From the NCBI RefSeq assembly GCF_014696135.1, contig NZ_JACJPP010000013.1:454606-518605 (forward strand): a DNA stretch of 64,000 bases, given 5' to 3'. The DNA is from Nodosilinea sp. FACHB-141 (GTDB lineage: Bacteria > Cyanobacteriota > Cyanobacteriia > Phormidesmidales > Phormidesmidaceae). Made by a program: the position numbers and the translations under genes. Below, piece after piece: positions 1 through 8,483 of the stretch (its first letter is position 1; every line of letters starts with the position of its first letter). The notes beneath the pieces are model-generated. The model was given only the letters and a program-made list of their open reading frames with translations, was not told the origin of the DNA and ran no database searches.

Positions 1-383
1 GCGTAATGTCGCTGCCCGCCAGCAAGGGATTTGAAATTGGCTCTGGGTTCGCTGGTACCCTGCTCACCGGCAGCGAGCATAACGACGAATTCTACACCGA
101 CGAGGCAGGCATCCTGCGCACCCGCACCAATCGCTCCGGCGGCACCCAAGGGGGCATCTCCAACGGGGAAAACATCATCATTCGCGTTGCCTTTAAACCC
201 ACTGCCACTATTCGCAAAGCCCAAAACACCGTCACCAACACTGGCGAAGCCACCGTGCTAGAAGCCCGAGGTCGCCACGACCCCTGCGTGCTGCCCCGCG
301 CCGTGCCCATGGTAGAAGCCATGGTGGCTCTGGTGCTGTGCGACCACCTACTGCGCCACCACGGCCAGTGTGAGCTGTTTTGA
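1..383 (+). CDS. aroC: Chorismate synthase, 3' part (runs off window start)
   Basis: This is the C-terminal part of chorismate synthase, which converts 5-enolpyruvylshikimate-3-phosphate to chorismate with reduced FMN as the last step of the shikimate pathway. Seen: the family motifs [18 protein letters not shown] and [18 protein letters not shown], and a normal family C-terminus ending at TGA. The reading frame is open to base 1 (a Val codon precedes the first Met), so the Met at base 6 is internal and about two thirds of the gene lies upstream. The cytoplasmic role is inferred from the family. Nothing unusual is visible in the part present. Confidence 0.95.
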   Translation, partial: VMSLPASKGFEIGSGFAGTLLTGSEHNDEFYTDEAGILRTRTNRSGGTQGGISNGENIIIRVAFKPTATIRKAQNTVTNTGEATVLEARGRHDPCVLPRAVPMVEAMVALVLCDHLLRHHGQCELF

Positions 384-416
384 TTGATAGCGGTTTCTAA
401 GGGCTAACGCTAGACC

Positions 417-752
417 ATGAAAATTACCGGCCTTGACCAGGTACCCGAGGAGTCGGTTTCCCACAACCCGGCGATCAAAAAGCGGGTGCTGCTGCACAGG
501 GATGATTTACCTCACCTGACCAACTTTGCCCAGGCCCGCTTTGCCCCTGGACAGGTCGCCAACGGCCACAGCCACGCCGACATGGCCGAAGTGTTTTTTG
601 TCGAAGCGGGCGATGGCACCATCACCGTTGACGGCCAGGCCTATCCACTGACCCCCGGTATCTGTATTGCAATCGAGCCCGGCGAACACCATGAAGTCGC
701 CAACACCGGCACCCAAGAACTCGTCCTCACCTACTTTGGCCTCCGCATTTAG
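417..752 (+). CDS. Small cupin-domain protein
   Basis: A 111-residue single-domain cupin. The first cupin motif is visible as HSHADMAEVFFVEAGDG (residues ~44-60) and the second as PGICIAIEPGEHHEVAN (~80-96), giving the His and Glu ligands for one metal ion. It is the usual length for stand-alone cupins. It starts 33 bases after the chorismate synthase stop, so the two may be co-transcribed, but no shared pathway is evident. The substrate cannot be read from the sequence; members range from sugar-binding proteins to dioxygenases. The start is the first ATG of the frame, just before the conserved region. Confidence 0.85.
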   Translation: MKITGLDQVPEESVSHNPAIKKRVLLHRDDLPHLTNFAQARFAPGQVANGHSHADMAEVFFVEAGDGTITVDGQAYPLTPGICIAIEPGEHHEVANTGTQELVLTYFGLRI

Positions 753-786
753 CCGTCGCCCTCAATTCTCTAGACTCACCCACCCC

Positions 787-1773
787 TCACCTTTCTGCGG
801 ATCCTGCCGCGAACACTCGCCCAATCACCTCCTCCACCGGCGGATCGCTAACGGTCAAATCCTGGACATCCAAATCTCCCAGCAGCCGAGCGACGGTTTG
901 AGTTAGGGTATCGCGGTGCACAATCAGCCGGGCGGTGCAGCCCTCTAGGCTTTCTAATTCGCCGTAGCGGCTCAGGGTAGCCGCATCGCAGCCAGTAGCC
1001 AAATCGACGGTAACTTCTCGGTAGGGGGCAAAGCGATCGAGCAGCCCCTCTAGGCTGCCGTCATAGATTAACCGTCCCTGGTAAATTAGCAGCACGCGAC
1101 GACACAGGGCAGTAATATCGGCCATGTAGTGGCTAGTGAGCAAAATGGTGGCTTCGTAGCGACGGTTGTAGTCGCGCAAGAATTCTCGCACCGCCACCTG
1201 GGCGTTAACGTCTAGTCCCAGAGTAGGCTCATCTAAAAATAAGACGCGGGGACGGTGCAGCAGAGCCGCCATCATCTCAGCCTTCATGCGCTCACCGAGG
1301 GACAGCTTGCGCACAGGCTGATTCAGCTTTCCCTGGAGAGCCAGCATCTCGGTGAGTTCGTCGACTCGATAGCGAAATTCTTTGTCAGAAAGACCATAGA
1401 TAGCGCCATTAATGCGCAACGAATCCAGAGCAGGCAAGTCCCACAGCAGCTGCTGCTTTTGCCCCATAACCAGGGTAATATCCTGCAAAAACTCAGTGCG
1501 CCGCTGAAAGGGCACTTGGTCGCCGACCCGCACGGTGCCGCTAGAGGGGTGGATGAGCCCAGTGAGCATTTTGAGGGTGGTGGTTTTGCCGGCGCCATTG
1601 GGTCCTAAAAAACCCACCACCTCGCCGGGCTCAATGTGGAAGGAGATGGACTGCACTGCGTCTACCAGACGATACTGACGACGCCAGAAATGCCTTAGCG
1701 TGCCCCCTAACCCAGGCTCTTTAATAGCGATGGGATAGCGCTTGCTGAGCTGATTGACATCGATAGTGGGCAT
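787..1773 (-). CDS. ABC transporter ATP-binding protein (ABC-2 export type)
   Basis: ATPase subunit of an ABC exporter, 328 residues from the ATG at 1773. The frame stays open to 1890, but the upstream part lacks ABC homology and MPTIDVNQLSKRY is a typical start. Seen: Walker A GPNGAGKTTT at residues ~57-66, signature LSLGE ~157-161, Walker B LFLDEP ~178-183, and a C-terminal extension of ~90 residues as in the NatA/daunorubicin-type group. The resemblance suggests a partner with ABC-2 type permeases, but no permease gene lies beside it here, so the permeases must be encoded elsewhere. The exported substrate is unknown. Confidence 0.88.
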   Translation of the reverse strand: MPTIDVNQLSKRYPIAIKEPGLGGTLRHFWRRQYRLVDAVQSISFHIEPGEVVGFLGPNGAGKTTTLKMLTGLIHPSSGTVRVGDQVPFQRRTEFLQDITLVMGQKQQLLWDLPALDSLRINGAIYGLSDKEFRYRVDELTEMLALQGKLNQPVRKLSLGERMKAEMMAALLHRPRVLFLDEPTLGLDVNAQVAVREFLRDYNRRYEATILLTSHYMADITALCRRVLLIYQGRLIYDGSLEGLLDRFAPYREVTVDLATGCDAATLSRYGELESLEGCTARLIVHRDTLTQTVARLLGDLDVQDLTVSDPPVEEVIGRVFAAGSAER

Positions 1774-2106
1774 AGCGGAACAGAGAATAGAGCATCTAGA
1801 CCCCAACGTGGGGTCTATGGCTTTCACTTTACCGCTAACCTTCTGCGGAAGCTGGCGATCGCCAGCCTCGTAGCCCAGTAGCGAGTTCACCCAGCCTGTC
1901 TACCCCTGAGCTGAGCGCGTCCCAACTTCTGCCACCCAACGATAAGCACGAGAAGGTCGCCTAACCGATTAGTCTGCCAATCTGAAGTTGACAGATTAGT
2001 GAGGGTCAAAGTCCCAAGTTCATAAACGGCCTTGAACCTAACCCCTTAAACCCTGAACCCCAGGATGCTAAAGCCCGTCACCATCAGCTTGGTCCAAGTC
2101 CTGGAC

Positions 2107-2550
2107 TTAGCCCGCAACCCGGCGCAAGAAATGAAGGCGTTCGTTAAGCCCCATGGTGTTGATGCGGGCAAGCAGCGCCTTGGTTGTAGCCGAACCGTCT
2201 TGGCAGGCGGTTAAGGGCAGTCGATTGGCAGGCATGAGGTTAAACAGGCGGTGCCAAAAGGCCAGCTTCATATTCACGTTGAGAGTTTGGTAGGCCTGGG
2301 TAAAGCGGGTATCGGCCCCGGCGAGAATATCGCGCAGGATGGCTACCTGATCGTCGCGATCGACTTGCTGAATCTGGCCCAGCAGCTGCTGCACCGCCTG
2401 GGAGAAGAGCGCTACCGGGGCGATCGCCGCAAAGGCCTGACCCAGGGTGTCGTAAATCTGCCAAAGCACGGCAATCTTGCAGTCTACATCGACCGATTCA
2501 AACGATTGAACAGCTTGCTCAAACTGAAGGCGAACGTCAATAGCGGTCAT
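2107..2550 (-). CDS. Helical carotenoid protein-like (OCP N-terminal domain homologue)
   Basis: A 147-residue all-helical protein matching the carotenoid-binding N-terminal domain of the orange carotenoid protein without its C-terminal sensor domain. Key positions correspond: W30 and Y33 (VLWQIYDTLG) match OCP W41/Y44, and W99 (MKLAFWHRL) matches W110; these line the keto-carotenoid tunnel. From the family, such proteins bind canthaxanthin or echinenone and quench singlet oxygen or phycobilisome excitation. The ATG at 2550 is chosen over an upstream GTG because the family match begins there and AGGA lies upstream. No OCP, FRP or second domain gene is adjacent. Assignment to a particular HCP clade was not possible. 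Confidence 0.82.
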   Translation of the reverse strand: MTAIDVRLQFEQAVQSFESVDVDCKIAVLWQIYDTLGQAFAAIAPVALFSQAVQQLLGQIQQVDRDDQVAILRDILAGADTRFTQAYQTLNVNMKLAFWHRLFNLMPANRLPLTACQDGSATTKALLARINTMGLNERLHFLRRVAG

Positions 2551-3023
2551 GGTAGGTTTCCTGTAGGAGCTTGTTATGGGGTGGAGATAACAATGCGGTA
2601 GAGCAGGTGAGGGCTCTGTCACACAGATCGCAATTGCTGGAGGCGGGATTTTAGCTCTGGCAAGCCATAGCTAAAACAGTGGATTTAAAGGGTCAAAGCA
2701 GAAAAAAGAAAGGAAAAATCGTGTCAATTCAACAGGGTTTAGCATCTATTCATATTGATCCCTGATGTCTTTGAATACGCGACGTTTCTTCCAAGTTTCT
2801 TTTGATTTAAAGCATAACTAGGGTTGATGGCTGCGCTCACCCTCCGAAAGAGAGGGAAATTTTGTTTATTTCCCGATTGTTACCAAGCCAGGGGGGCCAT
2901 CGTCTTTTAATATTTAGTTACACAACTGGGGTGCCGTTTCGGCAGCGGTTAGCGTTTTTAGGGCTAATCTCGCTCAGGCCATTGCTTGGATTGCTGTTCT
3001 CTGAAGTTATGAGGGCAATTTTG
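2551..3023. other. Intergenic region, divergent promoters
   Basis: About 470 AT-richer bases separate the divergent HCP-like and bactofilin genes, so both promoters should lie here. An open frame extends upstream from the bactofilin (from 2862) but encodes no family similarity. I see no RNA gene, repeat or convincing operator. Confidence 0.5.
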
Positions 3024-3419
3024 ATGTTTAAACGCAAAGCGGCTCCGCCATTGACCTATTTGAGTCAAAAAACTGAGTTTGAGGGGGTGCTCCACGCCGA
3101 GGGTATGCTGCGAGTAGACGGCGTGATTCACGGCACCGTAGATATCAAAGGTGATTTAGAAATTTCCTCTACGGGGTTGATTGAAGGTCCCGAAGTGAAG
3201 GCCCAAAACATTGTGGTGCAGGGAGTGCTGAAGGCCCGAGTGTTTGCCGAAGGCAAGCTCACCCTCAGCCGCACAGCTCGTTTGGAAGGAGATGTAGTGG
3301 CTGGAGCCCTAGAAATAGAACCGGGTGCTTACTACACCGGATATATCGAGACTCGAGATGCCAAGTCACTGCCGCCGGCGCGCGAGGTGCCCGAGCTCTA
3401 CGGCACCACTGAGCTTTAG
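3024..3419 (+). CDS. Bactofilin (polymer-forming cytoskeletal protein)
   Basis: A 131-residue bactofilin. The core is a run of short beta-solenoid repeats: LSQKTEFEGVLHAEGMLRVD, then GVIHGTVDIKGDLEISSTG and similar turns, spaced as in the DUF583 family. Bactofilins polymerise without nucleotide and scaffold cell-shape or envelope proteins. The ATG at 3024 is preferred: GAGGG lies about eight bases before it and the protein then starts MFKRKAAPP, the usual short basic N-terminus. The upstream ATG at 3009 is an alternative, and the long frame from 2862 is unlikely to be translated. It stands alone between divergent and unrelated genes. Confidence 0.88.
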   Translation: MFKRKAAPPLTYLSQKTEFEGVLHAEGMLRVDGVIHGTVDIKGDLEISSTGLIEGPEVKAQNIVVQGVLKARVFAEGKLTLSRTARLEGDVVAGALEIEPGAYYTGYIETRDAKSLPPAREVPELYGTTEL

Positions 3420-3453
3420 CTCAACTAGCGCTCGACTAACAATTGGGGTGCTG

Positions 3454-3609
3454 CTAGTCGCGCATGACCCAGGTAATTAATACCAGGGCTATGCCCCCCA
3501 GCAACCAGGGTGAAGGCGCTAATAGCTGGCCTAGGTGAGTTAGGCTGTTGACCTCATGGGCGATCGCCCACGTAGTCAACACGCAGATTATCAGCATCAC
3601 AAGTCCCAT
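3454..3609 (-). CDS. Small membrane protein, 51 residues
   Basis: A short frame on the minus strand encoding MGLVMLIICVLTTWAIAHEV... and ending ...LVLITWVMRD. Two hydrophobic stretches (residues ~1-17 and ~34-48) are separated by a polar turn. A near-perfect Shine-Dalgarno, AGGAGGT, ends seven bases before the ATG, strong for this genome and the main reason to call it. No family was recognised. It lies in the gap between the bactofilin and the next secreted protein, opposite to both. Function unknown. Confidence 0.6.
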   Translation of the reverse strand: MGLVMLIICVLTTWAIAHEVNSLTHLGQLLAPSPWLLGGIALVLITWVMRD

Positions 3610-3753
3610 CGCTGGTACCTCCTGCGGTCATCATTAGATACGCTACTTATATTGGACTGGTGTAAATAGAGACAGTTCAACTTCTGTCTATTATGGCCGC
3701 CGATTGCAGCGGTTACCGAGCACCATAGAATTGAACCGTAGGAGACTGGAGCC

Positions 3754-4236
3754 ATGACCAATAAGCATCAACGTCGTGGAGCAGTGGCGCTAGCAGCAGG
3801 GCTTTCCGTGGGTCTGATATCAACGTTGCCTACCCTGGCCCAGCAAGCTAACTTCGAGTCGTTCACGCTGTCTGCTGGCACCCCGGCAACTAGTGTCAGC
3901 GGCTTTACCAACGGGATTTCTGCGCTATCTAATATTGCTGGGCGCGATCGTAATGGCACTATCTGCGCCGGGTTTGCCGACGTTGCCCCCGATCACGTCA
4001 TGGTATTGCAGCAAGACTTCGCTACCCTCACCCTTCAGGTCAATAGTGGCGGCAACGATACCAGCATCCTCATTCAAGGACCCGATGGCACTGTGCGCTG
4101 TGGCGACGACACCGATCGCCGCAATCCTGATGCCTTAGTTCAAGATCAAAGCTGGTCAGCGGGTACCTACAGCATCTGGGTAGGCTCCCACCAGCAGGGG
4201 CAGCGCTACAACTATTCCCTTAGTGCTAATCCTTAG
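3754..4236 (+). CDS. Secreted pre-peptidase C-terminal-like domain protein
   Basis: A 160-residue exported protein. The N-terminus has basic residues, a hydrophobic core and an Ala-rich cleavage site (PTLAQQA, about residue 30). The mature part contains CAGFADVAPDHVMVLQQDF and a beta-rich segment ending in GTYSIWVGSHQQGQRYNYSLS, the pattern of PPC-type beta-sandwich domains common in cyanobacterial exoproteins. Two cysteines could form a disulfide. GGAGACTGGAGCC precedes the ATG. No catalytic domain is attached, so a binding or structural role outside the cytoplasm is inferred. Confidence 0.75.
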   Translation: MTNKHQRRGAVALAAGLSVGLISTLPTLAQQANFESFTLSAGTPATSVSGFTNGISALSNIAGRDRNGTICAGFADVAPDHVMVLQQDFATLTLQVNSGGNDTSILIQGPDGTVRCGDDTDRRNPDALVQDQSWSAGTYSIWVGSHQQGQRYNYSLSANP

Positions 4237-4361
4237 GACCAACTCATCGTACGCCAACGCCAAGCCGTAACGCAGACCTAGAGTAATCCACACCAGCGAA
4301 AGGTGTTGGCCTAGGACATGGCCACGTTAGGATAGTGAAGCTGCAGTTAACTCCATTGCCT

Positions 4362-5099
4362 GTGCTCACCACCCTGATTGCCGATTTTCGTATCGTCTTC
4401 GAGCGTGACCCAGCGGCTCGCAACTGGCTAGAAGTACTCACCTGCTATCCTGGCCTGCACGCCCTGGGGCTACATCGCTTCAGTCACTGGCTTTGGAACC
4501 TGGGCCTGCCCGTAGTACCTCGCGTCATTTCTCACCTAGCGCGGTTTCTCACCGGCATCGAAATTCACCCCGGGGCCACCATCGGTAAAGGCGTTTTCAT
4601 CGACCACGGCATGGGAGTGGTGATTGGTGAAACTGCGATCATTGGTGACTACGCCCTAATCTACCAAGGCGTAACCTTGGGAGGTACTGGTAAGGAAGTT
4701 GGCAAGCGCCATCCTACCCTAGGCAACAACGTAGTCGTTGGAGCGGGTGCCAAGGTACTGGGCAATATCTACCTTGGGCACAACGTACGCATCGGGGCTG
4801 GTTCGGTGGTATTGCGAGAAGTGCCCTCTGACTGCACAGTGGTCGGTGTGCCCGGGCGCATCGTGTATCGGGCTGGGGAGCGTGTAGAACCCTTGGAGCA
4901 CGGCCGCCTACCCGACTCCGAAGCTCAGGTGATTCGCGCCCTGCTCGATCGCATTGAAGCGCTAGAGAAAGAAGTCCAGGCTTTGGGGCAAGTGCGCCGC
5001 GAACCCGTTTTAGTGGGTGCTGTTCGCTCGCAAGACGGCGTTTACTGCCGCTTGCAAGACCGCGTCATCGAAGAATTTCTAGACGGCAGCGGCATTTAA
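4362..5099 (+). CDS. cysE: Serine O-acetyltransferase
   Basis: Transfers acetyl from acetyl-CoA to L-serine, giving O-acetylserine for cysteine synthesis. Seen: N-terminal helical part with [19 protein letters not shown], then left-handed beta-helix hexapeptide repeats ([54 protein letters not shown]) with the catalytic His in the IDHG motif. A C-terminal extension of ~70 residues follows the hexapeptides. Start: GTG at 4362 gives [17 protein letters not shown], which aligns with typical cyanobacterial N-termini; GTG at 4335 is an alternative and neither has a clear ribosome site. A strong terminator follows. Confidence 0.93.
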   Translation: MLTTLIADFRIVFERDPAARNWLEVLTCYPGLHALGLHRFSHWLWNLGLPVVPRVISHLARFLTGIEIHPGATIGKGVFIDHGMGVVIGETAIIGDYALIYQGVTLGGTGKEVGKRHPTLGNNVVVGAGAKVLGNIYLGHNVRIGAGSVVLREVPSDCTVVGVPGRIVYRAGERVEPLEHGRLPDSEAQVIRALLDRIEALEKEVQALGQVRREPVLVGAVRSQDGVYCRLQDRVIEEFLDGSGI

Positions 5100-5137
5100 T
5101 CAAGAATCCCTAGAATTTCCAAAACTAGAGTGTCTTA

Positions 5138-5186
5138 AAAGTTAAGGAGGCCCGGCGTCACAACGCCAGGCCTCCTTAACTTTATT
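5138..5186 (+). terminator. Long hairpin terminator after cysE
   Basis: A 15-bp perfect stem (AAAGTTAAGGAGGCC at 5138-5152 with GGCCTCCTTAACTTT at 5169-5183) is topped by an inner GGCGT/ACGCC stem. It is followed by T-rich sequence on the plus strand and could also work on the minus strand. Confidence 0.85.
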
Positions 5187-5771
5187 TGGATCCAATTTTC
5201 CTATAAAAAGTCTCCATAACTGTGCTTAGAGGATGTCTACTTAAAGCGCTAAATGTAAGGAGTTGCTTACAAAATCTGGCATCACGGCAGTGAATTTGCG
5301 TGGGTAATATCTCAGCAAGCTGGGACAGACCACATCTAAGAAATTCTTGAAGAACTGCATCACTATTCTTCATAAAGAAGGCAATGCGAAGCAAGCAAAG
5401 CAGTTCATTTGTTCTAAAAAGTCAGTTTTTGTGCGATCGCCTTTAGATCCGAGGAGGGCGTTTTGGTTGCAGCTTAAGCATTTCAGCCGATTCAATCGTT
5501 TCTCCTAAAGTTGGGGTGGTACATCACCTAACATTGCAGTTAAAATTGAAAGGCCATGGCGCCGCCGATGTATTTCTCTAGATAGAGGCGGCGGCGACCT
5601 GGGCTAACAGCACCAAGCCAGTGTTGTGAACGTCTAGGTGGCTAGACACTTATCACTGGATTCCAAAAAATAGATCCGCACTTTTTCGGAACTGTGGGCA
5701 TCTATTCAACGGAGCTGTTAATCTGATCACAGTCTTTGTCTTTCAATTTTAAGGAGCACGAGGATCGCGGC
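5187..5771. other. Long sigA leader/promoter region
   Basis: About 585 bases with no convincing gene. A minus-strand frame (5182-5394) has no recognisable family and starts inside the terminator stem. It includes a GC-rich dyad near 5560-5596 (CGCCGCCG and CGGCGGCG around an AT-rich loop). The length is consistent with multiple promoters for the principal sigma factor; I could not place them confidently. Confidence 0.45.
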
Positions 5772-6911
5772 ATGACCCAAGCAAATCATCTGCTCGGCAC
5801 CATCAACCCTGAAACTGAACTCGATCTACTGATCGACGGTAATGATAGTGACGAGAATTTTGTTGCCCAAGATGACGAGGCCGGCGCCGATGACAAAGCG
5901 CCGAAAGGGAAGGTAACCCGCCGCCGAGCTCAAACCAAAAAGCGCCACTACACCGAAGACTCTATTCGGCTCTATCTGCAAGAGATTGGCCGTATTCGCC
6001 TACTACGGGCTGAAGAAGAAATCGAGCTGGCCCGCAAGATCGCCGACCTGCTCAAGCTAGAGCGCATCCACGATGAGCTGTTTGATTCCCTAGAGCGCGA
6101 TCCCTCCGATATCGAGTGGGCTGCTGCTGTCAGCCAAGACGAAGGCAAAGACTACACCCTAGCCAGCTTCCGCCACCGTTTGCACATTGGTCGCCGCGCC
6201 AAAGACAAAATGGTGCAGTCAAACCTGCGCTTGGTGGTATCGATCGCCAAAAAGTATATGAACCGTGGCCTCTCCTTCCAAGACCTGATTCAGGAAGGCA
6301 GCCTAGGTTTGATTCGGGCCGCCGAGAAGTTTGACCACGAAAAGGGTTACAAGTTCTCCACCTACGCCACTTGGTGGATTCGTCAAGCTATCACCCGGGC
6401 GATCGCCGACCAGTCGCGCACCATTCGCCTACCGGTGCACCTTTACGAAACCATTTCTCGCATCAAAAAGACCACCAAACTGCTCTCCCAAGAGCTTGGC
6501 CGTAAGCCCACCGAAGAAGAAATCGCCACTCGCATGGAAATGACCATCGAGAAGCTGCGATTTATTGCCAAGTCGGCCCAGCTGCCCATCTCCCTTGAGA
6601 CTCCCATCGGTAAAGAAGAAGATTCTCGCCTAGGCGACTTCATTGAGTCAGACGGCGAAACCCCCGAGGACCAAGTCTCTAAGAGCCTCCTTCGGGAAGA
6701 CTTGGAAAGCGTTTTGGGCACCCTCAGCCCCCGCGAGCGAGATGTGCTGCGCCTGCGCTACGGCCTCGACGATGGCCGGATGAAAACTCTGGAAGAAATC
6801 GGCCAGATTTTCAATGTTACCCGTGAACGCATTCGCCAGATTGAAGCCAAGGCCCTGCGTAAACTGCGCCATCCCAACCGCAACAGCATTTTGAAAGAGT
6901 ACATTCGCTAG
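5772..6911 (+). CDS. sigA: RNA polymerase principal sigma factor SigA (RpoD)
   Basis: Principal sigma-70 factor, 379 residues. Seen: region 1.2 ([20 protein letters not shown], residues ~66-85), region 2 with [18 protein letters not shown] and [17 protein letters not shown] for core binding and -10 recognition, region 3, and region 4 with [20 protein letters not shown] as the -35 helix-turn-helix. The acidic N-terminus and 70-residue lead fit cyanobacterial group 1. The ATG at 5772 ([10 protein letters not shown]) is chosen over a TTG at 5736 because it matches family starts and has GAGG eight bases before it. It is single-cistron, with its own terminator downstream. Confidence 0.97.
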   Translation: MTQANHLLGTINPETELDLLIDGNDSDENFVAQDDEAGADDKAPKGKVTRRRAQTKKRHYTEDSIRLYLQEIGRIRLLRAEEEIELARKIADLLKLERIHDELFDSLERDPSDIEWAAAVSQDEGKDYTLASFRHRLHIGRRAKDKMVQSNLRLVVSIAKKYMNRGLSFQDLIQEGSLGLIRAAEKFDHEKGYKFSTYATWWIRQAITRAIADQSRTIRLPVHLYETISRIKKTTKLLSQELGRKPTEEEIATRMEMTIEKLRFIAKSAQLPISLETPIGKEEDSRLGDFIESDGETPEDQVSKSLLREDLESVLGTLSPRERDVLRLRYGLDDGRMKTLEEIGQIFNVTRERIRQIEAKALRKLRHPNRNSILKEYIR

Positions 6912-6973
6912 GGTTGACCTCGACTTCAGCCTCATGGCCAAAGTATTAGAGTGATATTCGACAAAACCCACTG

Positions 6974-7003
6974 AAAAAAGGCTGCCTGCAGGCAGCCTTT
7001 TTT
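6974..7003 (+). terminator. Intrinsic terminator after sigA
   Basis: AAAAAAGGCTGCC, a TGCA loop, then GGCAGCCTTTTTT: a perfect 13-bp stem with a terminal T-run, 60 bases past the sigA stop. Confidence 0.93.
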
Positions 7004-7187
7004 ATTGGTACAGCGATCGCTGTTCTGAACGTGCAAACTCCAAGTTAGGTACTAGCGGGTCTATGAAACAGCTGGTCGTGACTCTTACGGAGCAGCTGAA
7101 TTGAATTGGGCTAATTAGCATTGGGGTAGGGTTAGTACTGGTTTACCGGAAGGTTTATTGTTAGAGTAGACAGATGGTCGCCCAGTT

Positions 7188-7201
7188 GGTACACTTGTTC
7201 C
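7188..7201 (+). promoter_or_regulatory. LexA box upstream of lexA
   Basis: GGTACACTTGTTCC matches every fixed position of the cyanobacterial LexA operator RGTAC-N3-D-GTWC-B. It lies 32 bases before the lexA ATG, where bound repressor would block transcription, so autoregulation is inferred. A weaker AGTAC half-site lies near 7134. Confidence 0.8.
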
Positions 7202-7233
7202 ATAACATGATTCGACGCCGTGGCTAAATCCCT

Positions 7234-7848
7234 ATGGAATCCTTAACAACTGCCCAACAGGAGCTCTACGACTGGCTAGTTGAGTATATCCGGGCTAATC
7301 AGCACTCCCCCTCCATTCGCCAAATGATGCGGGCGATGAACCTACGTTCCCCTGCACCCATTCAAAGCCGCCTAGAACACCTCAAGAACAAGGGCTACAT
7401 TGAGTGGAGCGAGGGGAAAGCGCGCACCATTCGCGTTCGGGATAATGTCCGTGGTGTGCCCATCCTTGGCACCATTGCTGCTGGTTTTGTCAACGAAGCG
7501 TTTACCGATACTGTTGAGCGTCTCGATCTCAATGGGCTGCCCATTCAGTCTGGTGACTACGCCCTCAAGGTCACCGGAGACAGCATGATCGAGGCCATGA
7601 TTCAGGACGGGGATGTGGTAATTATGCGTCCGGTAAAAGATCCTCAAGGCATTCGGGAAGGGACCATTGTTGCGGCCCGGGTTGAGAGTGGCACTACCCT
7701 CAAATCATTCCACCGCGAGGGCAACCAGGTACAGCTCAAACCTGCTAACCCTAAGTACCCGATTATGGAGTTTCCAGCGGATCTCGTAGACGTACAAGGT
7801 CGGCTAGTGGCCGTATGGCGCGGCATCGATCCCGATTTTACCGTCTGA
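7234..7848 (+). CDS. lexA: LexA repressor
   Basis: A 204-residue LexA: N-terminal winged helix (residues 1-65, with SPSIRQMMRAMNLRSPAPIQ as the recognition region) and C-terminal S24 self-cleavage domain. The autoproteolysis residues are all present: the Ala83-Gly84 scissile bond (GTIAAGFV), Ser117 (VTGDSMIE) and Lys157 (GTTLKSFH). This contrasts with Synechocystis 6803 LexA, reported to lack key cleavage residues, so a genuine RecA-dependent SOS response is likely here. A matching operator lies upstream and a terminator downstream. It is convergent with, and overlaps by 11 bases, the minus-strand gene that follows. Confidence 0.95.
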   Translation: MESLTTAQQELYDWLVEYIRANQHSPSIRQMMRAMNLRSPAPIQSRLEHLKNKGYIEWSEGKARTIRVRDNVRGVPILGTIAAGFVNEAFTDTVERLDLNGLPIQSGDYALKVTGDSMIEAMIQDGDVVIMRPVKDPQGIREGTIVAARVESGTTLKSFHREGNQVQLKPANPKYPIMEFPADLVDVQGRLVAVWRGIDPDFTV

Positions 7849-8464
7849 CATTCTTCAAATGACTAGTGCTCCTAGCCGCTGTTGTTAACCACAACAGCGG
7901 TTTTTTAATGATTAGCCGTAAGTTTATTCGAGCGGTTGTTTGCGGCAGGGCAGTTTCAGAGTCCGGTTCCAGTTCTACCACGGGCGGGTGGTTGAGGCAG
8001 TACAGGCATTGCTCCAAGGTCTCTCGTACCGATTCGTGGGTGTATTGATCATCGGGGTGGGGGGGCTGCCCGGGCTGCTGAAAGTGGGGGCGGCTATCGT
8101 AAATCTGGCCCCAGGTGACGTCGGTTTGGCGCACCAATTCGTAGAGGGTTACGGGCGATCGCAGCACCGTTACCAGCAAATCCTTTACGGCTTCAGCCGG
8201 GTGCTCCAGGTACTGGCTGAGGCGGCGCTCATCATTCACTAGCCACTGCTCTAGAACCCGGTGCAGAGCGCCAGGGCCATCCACCAAGGATTCTTTCAGC
8301 GCTTGCTGGGCACCGTGCCTTGCCTGCACCAGCCGCGGAATTGGCGATTCCCCTTTCATGAAGTTACCCGCCTCCTGGCCGATGGCGTCAGCTAGGGTAA
8401 ACGGACGGCTGAGGCGCAGTTCCTGCTGAATGTCGGGGATGTCGTCTTGGGAAGCTGAGGTCAT
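7838..8464 (-). CDS. Conserved hypothetical protein, third gene after rlmD-lpxD
   Basis: A 208-residue soluble protein of no family I recognise. It is rich in charged helices (QQALKESLVDGPGALHRVLE, RRLSQYLEHPAEAVKDLLVT) with a conserved-looking VTWGQIYDSRPHF segment and no membrane span. The ATG at 8464 lies 20 bases after the lpxD stop, so it is probably the last gene of an rlmD-lpxD operon; the frame running further upstream is shadow inside lpxD. Its C-terminal ~25 residues are encoded across the lexA terminator, reading LRLIIKKPLLWLTTAA, and its stop lies inside lexA. The true terminus may therefore be longer than in relatives. Confidence 0.65.
   Translation of the reverse strand: MTSASQDDIPDIQQELRLSRPFTLADAIGQEAGNFMKGESPIPRLVQARHGAQQALKESLVDGPGALHRVLEQWLVNDERRLSQYLEHPAEAVKDLLVTVLRSPVTLYELVRQTDVTWGQIYDSRPHFQQPGQPPHPDDQYTHESVRETLEQCLYCLNHPPVVELEPDSETALPQTTARINLRLIIKKPLLWLTTAARSTSHLKNVRR
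7876..7906 (+). terminator. Intrinsic terminator after lexA
   Basis: CCGCTGTTGT, loop TAACC, ACAACAGCGG, then TTTTTT. It lies 28 bases after the lexA stop and within the coding sequence of the opposing gene. Confidence 0.9.
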
Positions 8465-8483
8465 GGGCAAGAGTGAGAAGGGG

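Noticed and set aside
5182..5394. 70-codon minus-strand frame downstream of cysE
   Set aside because: It starts and ends near the terminator stem, has no family similarity and no ribosome site.
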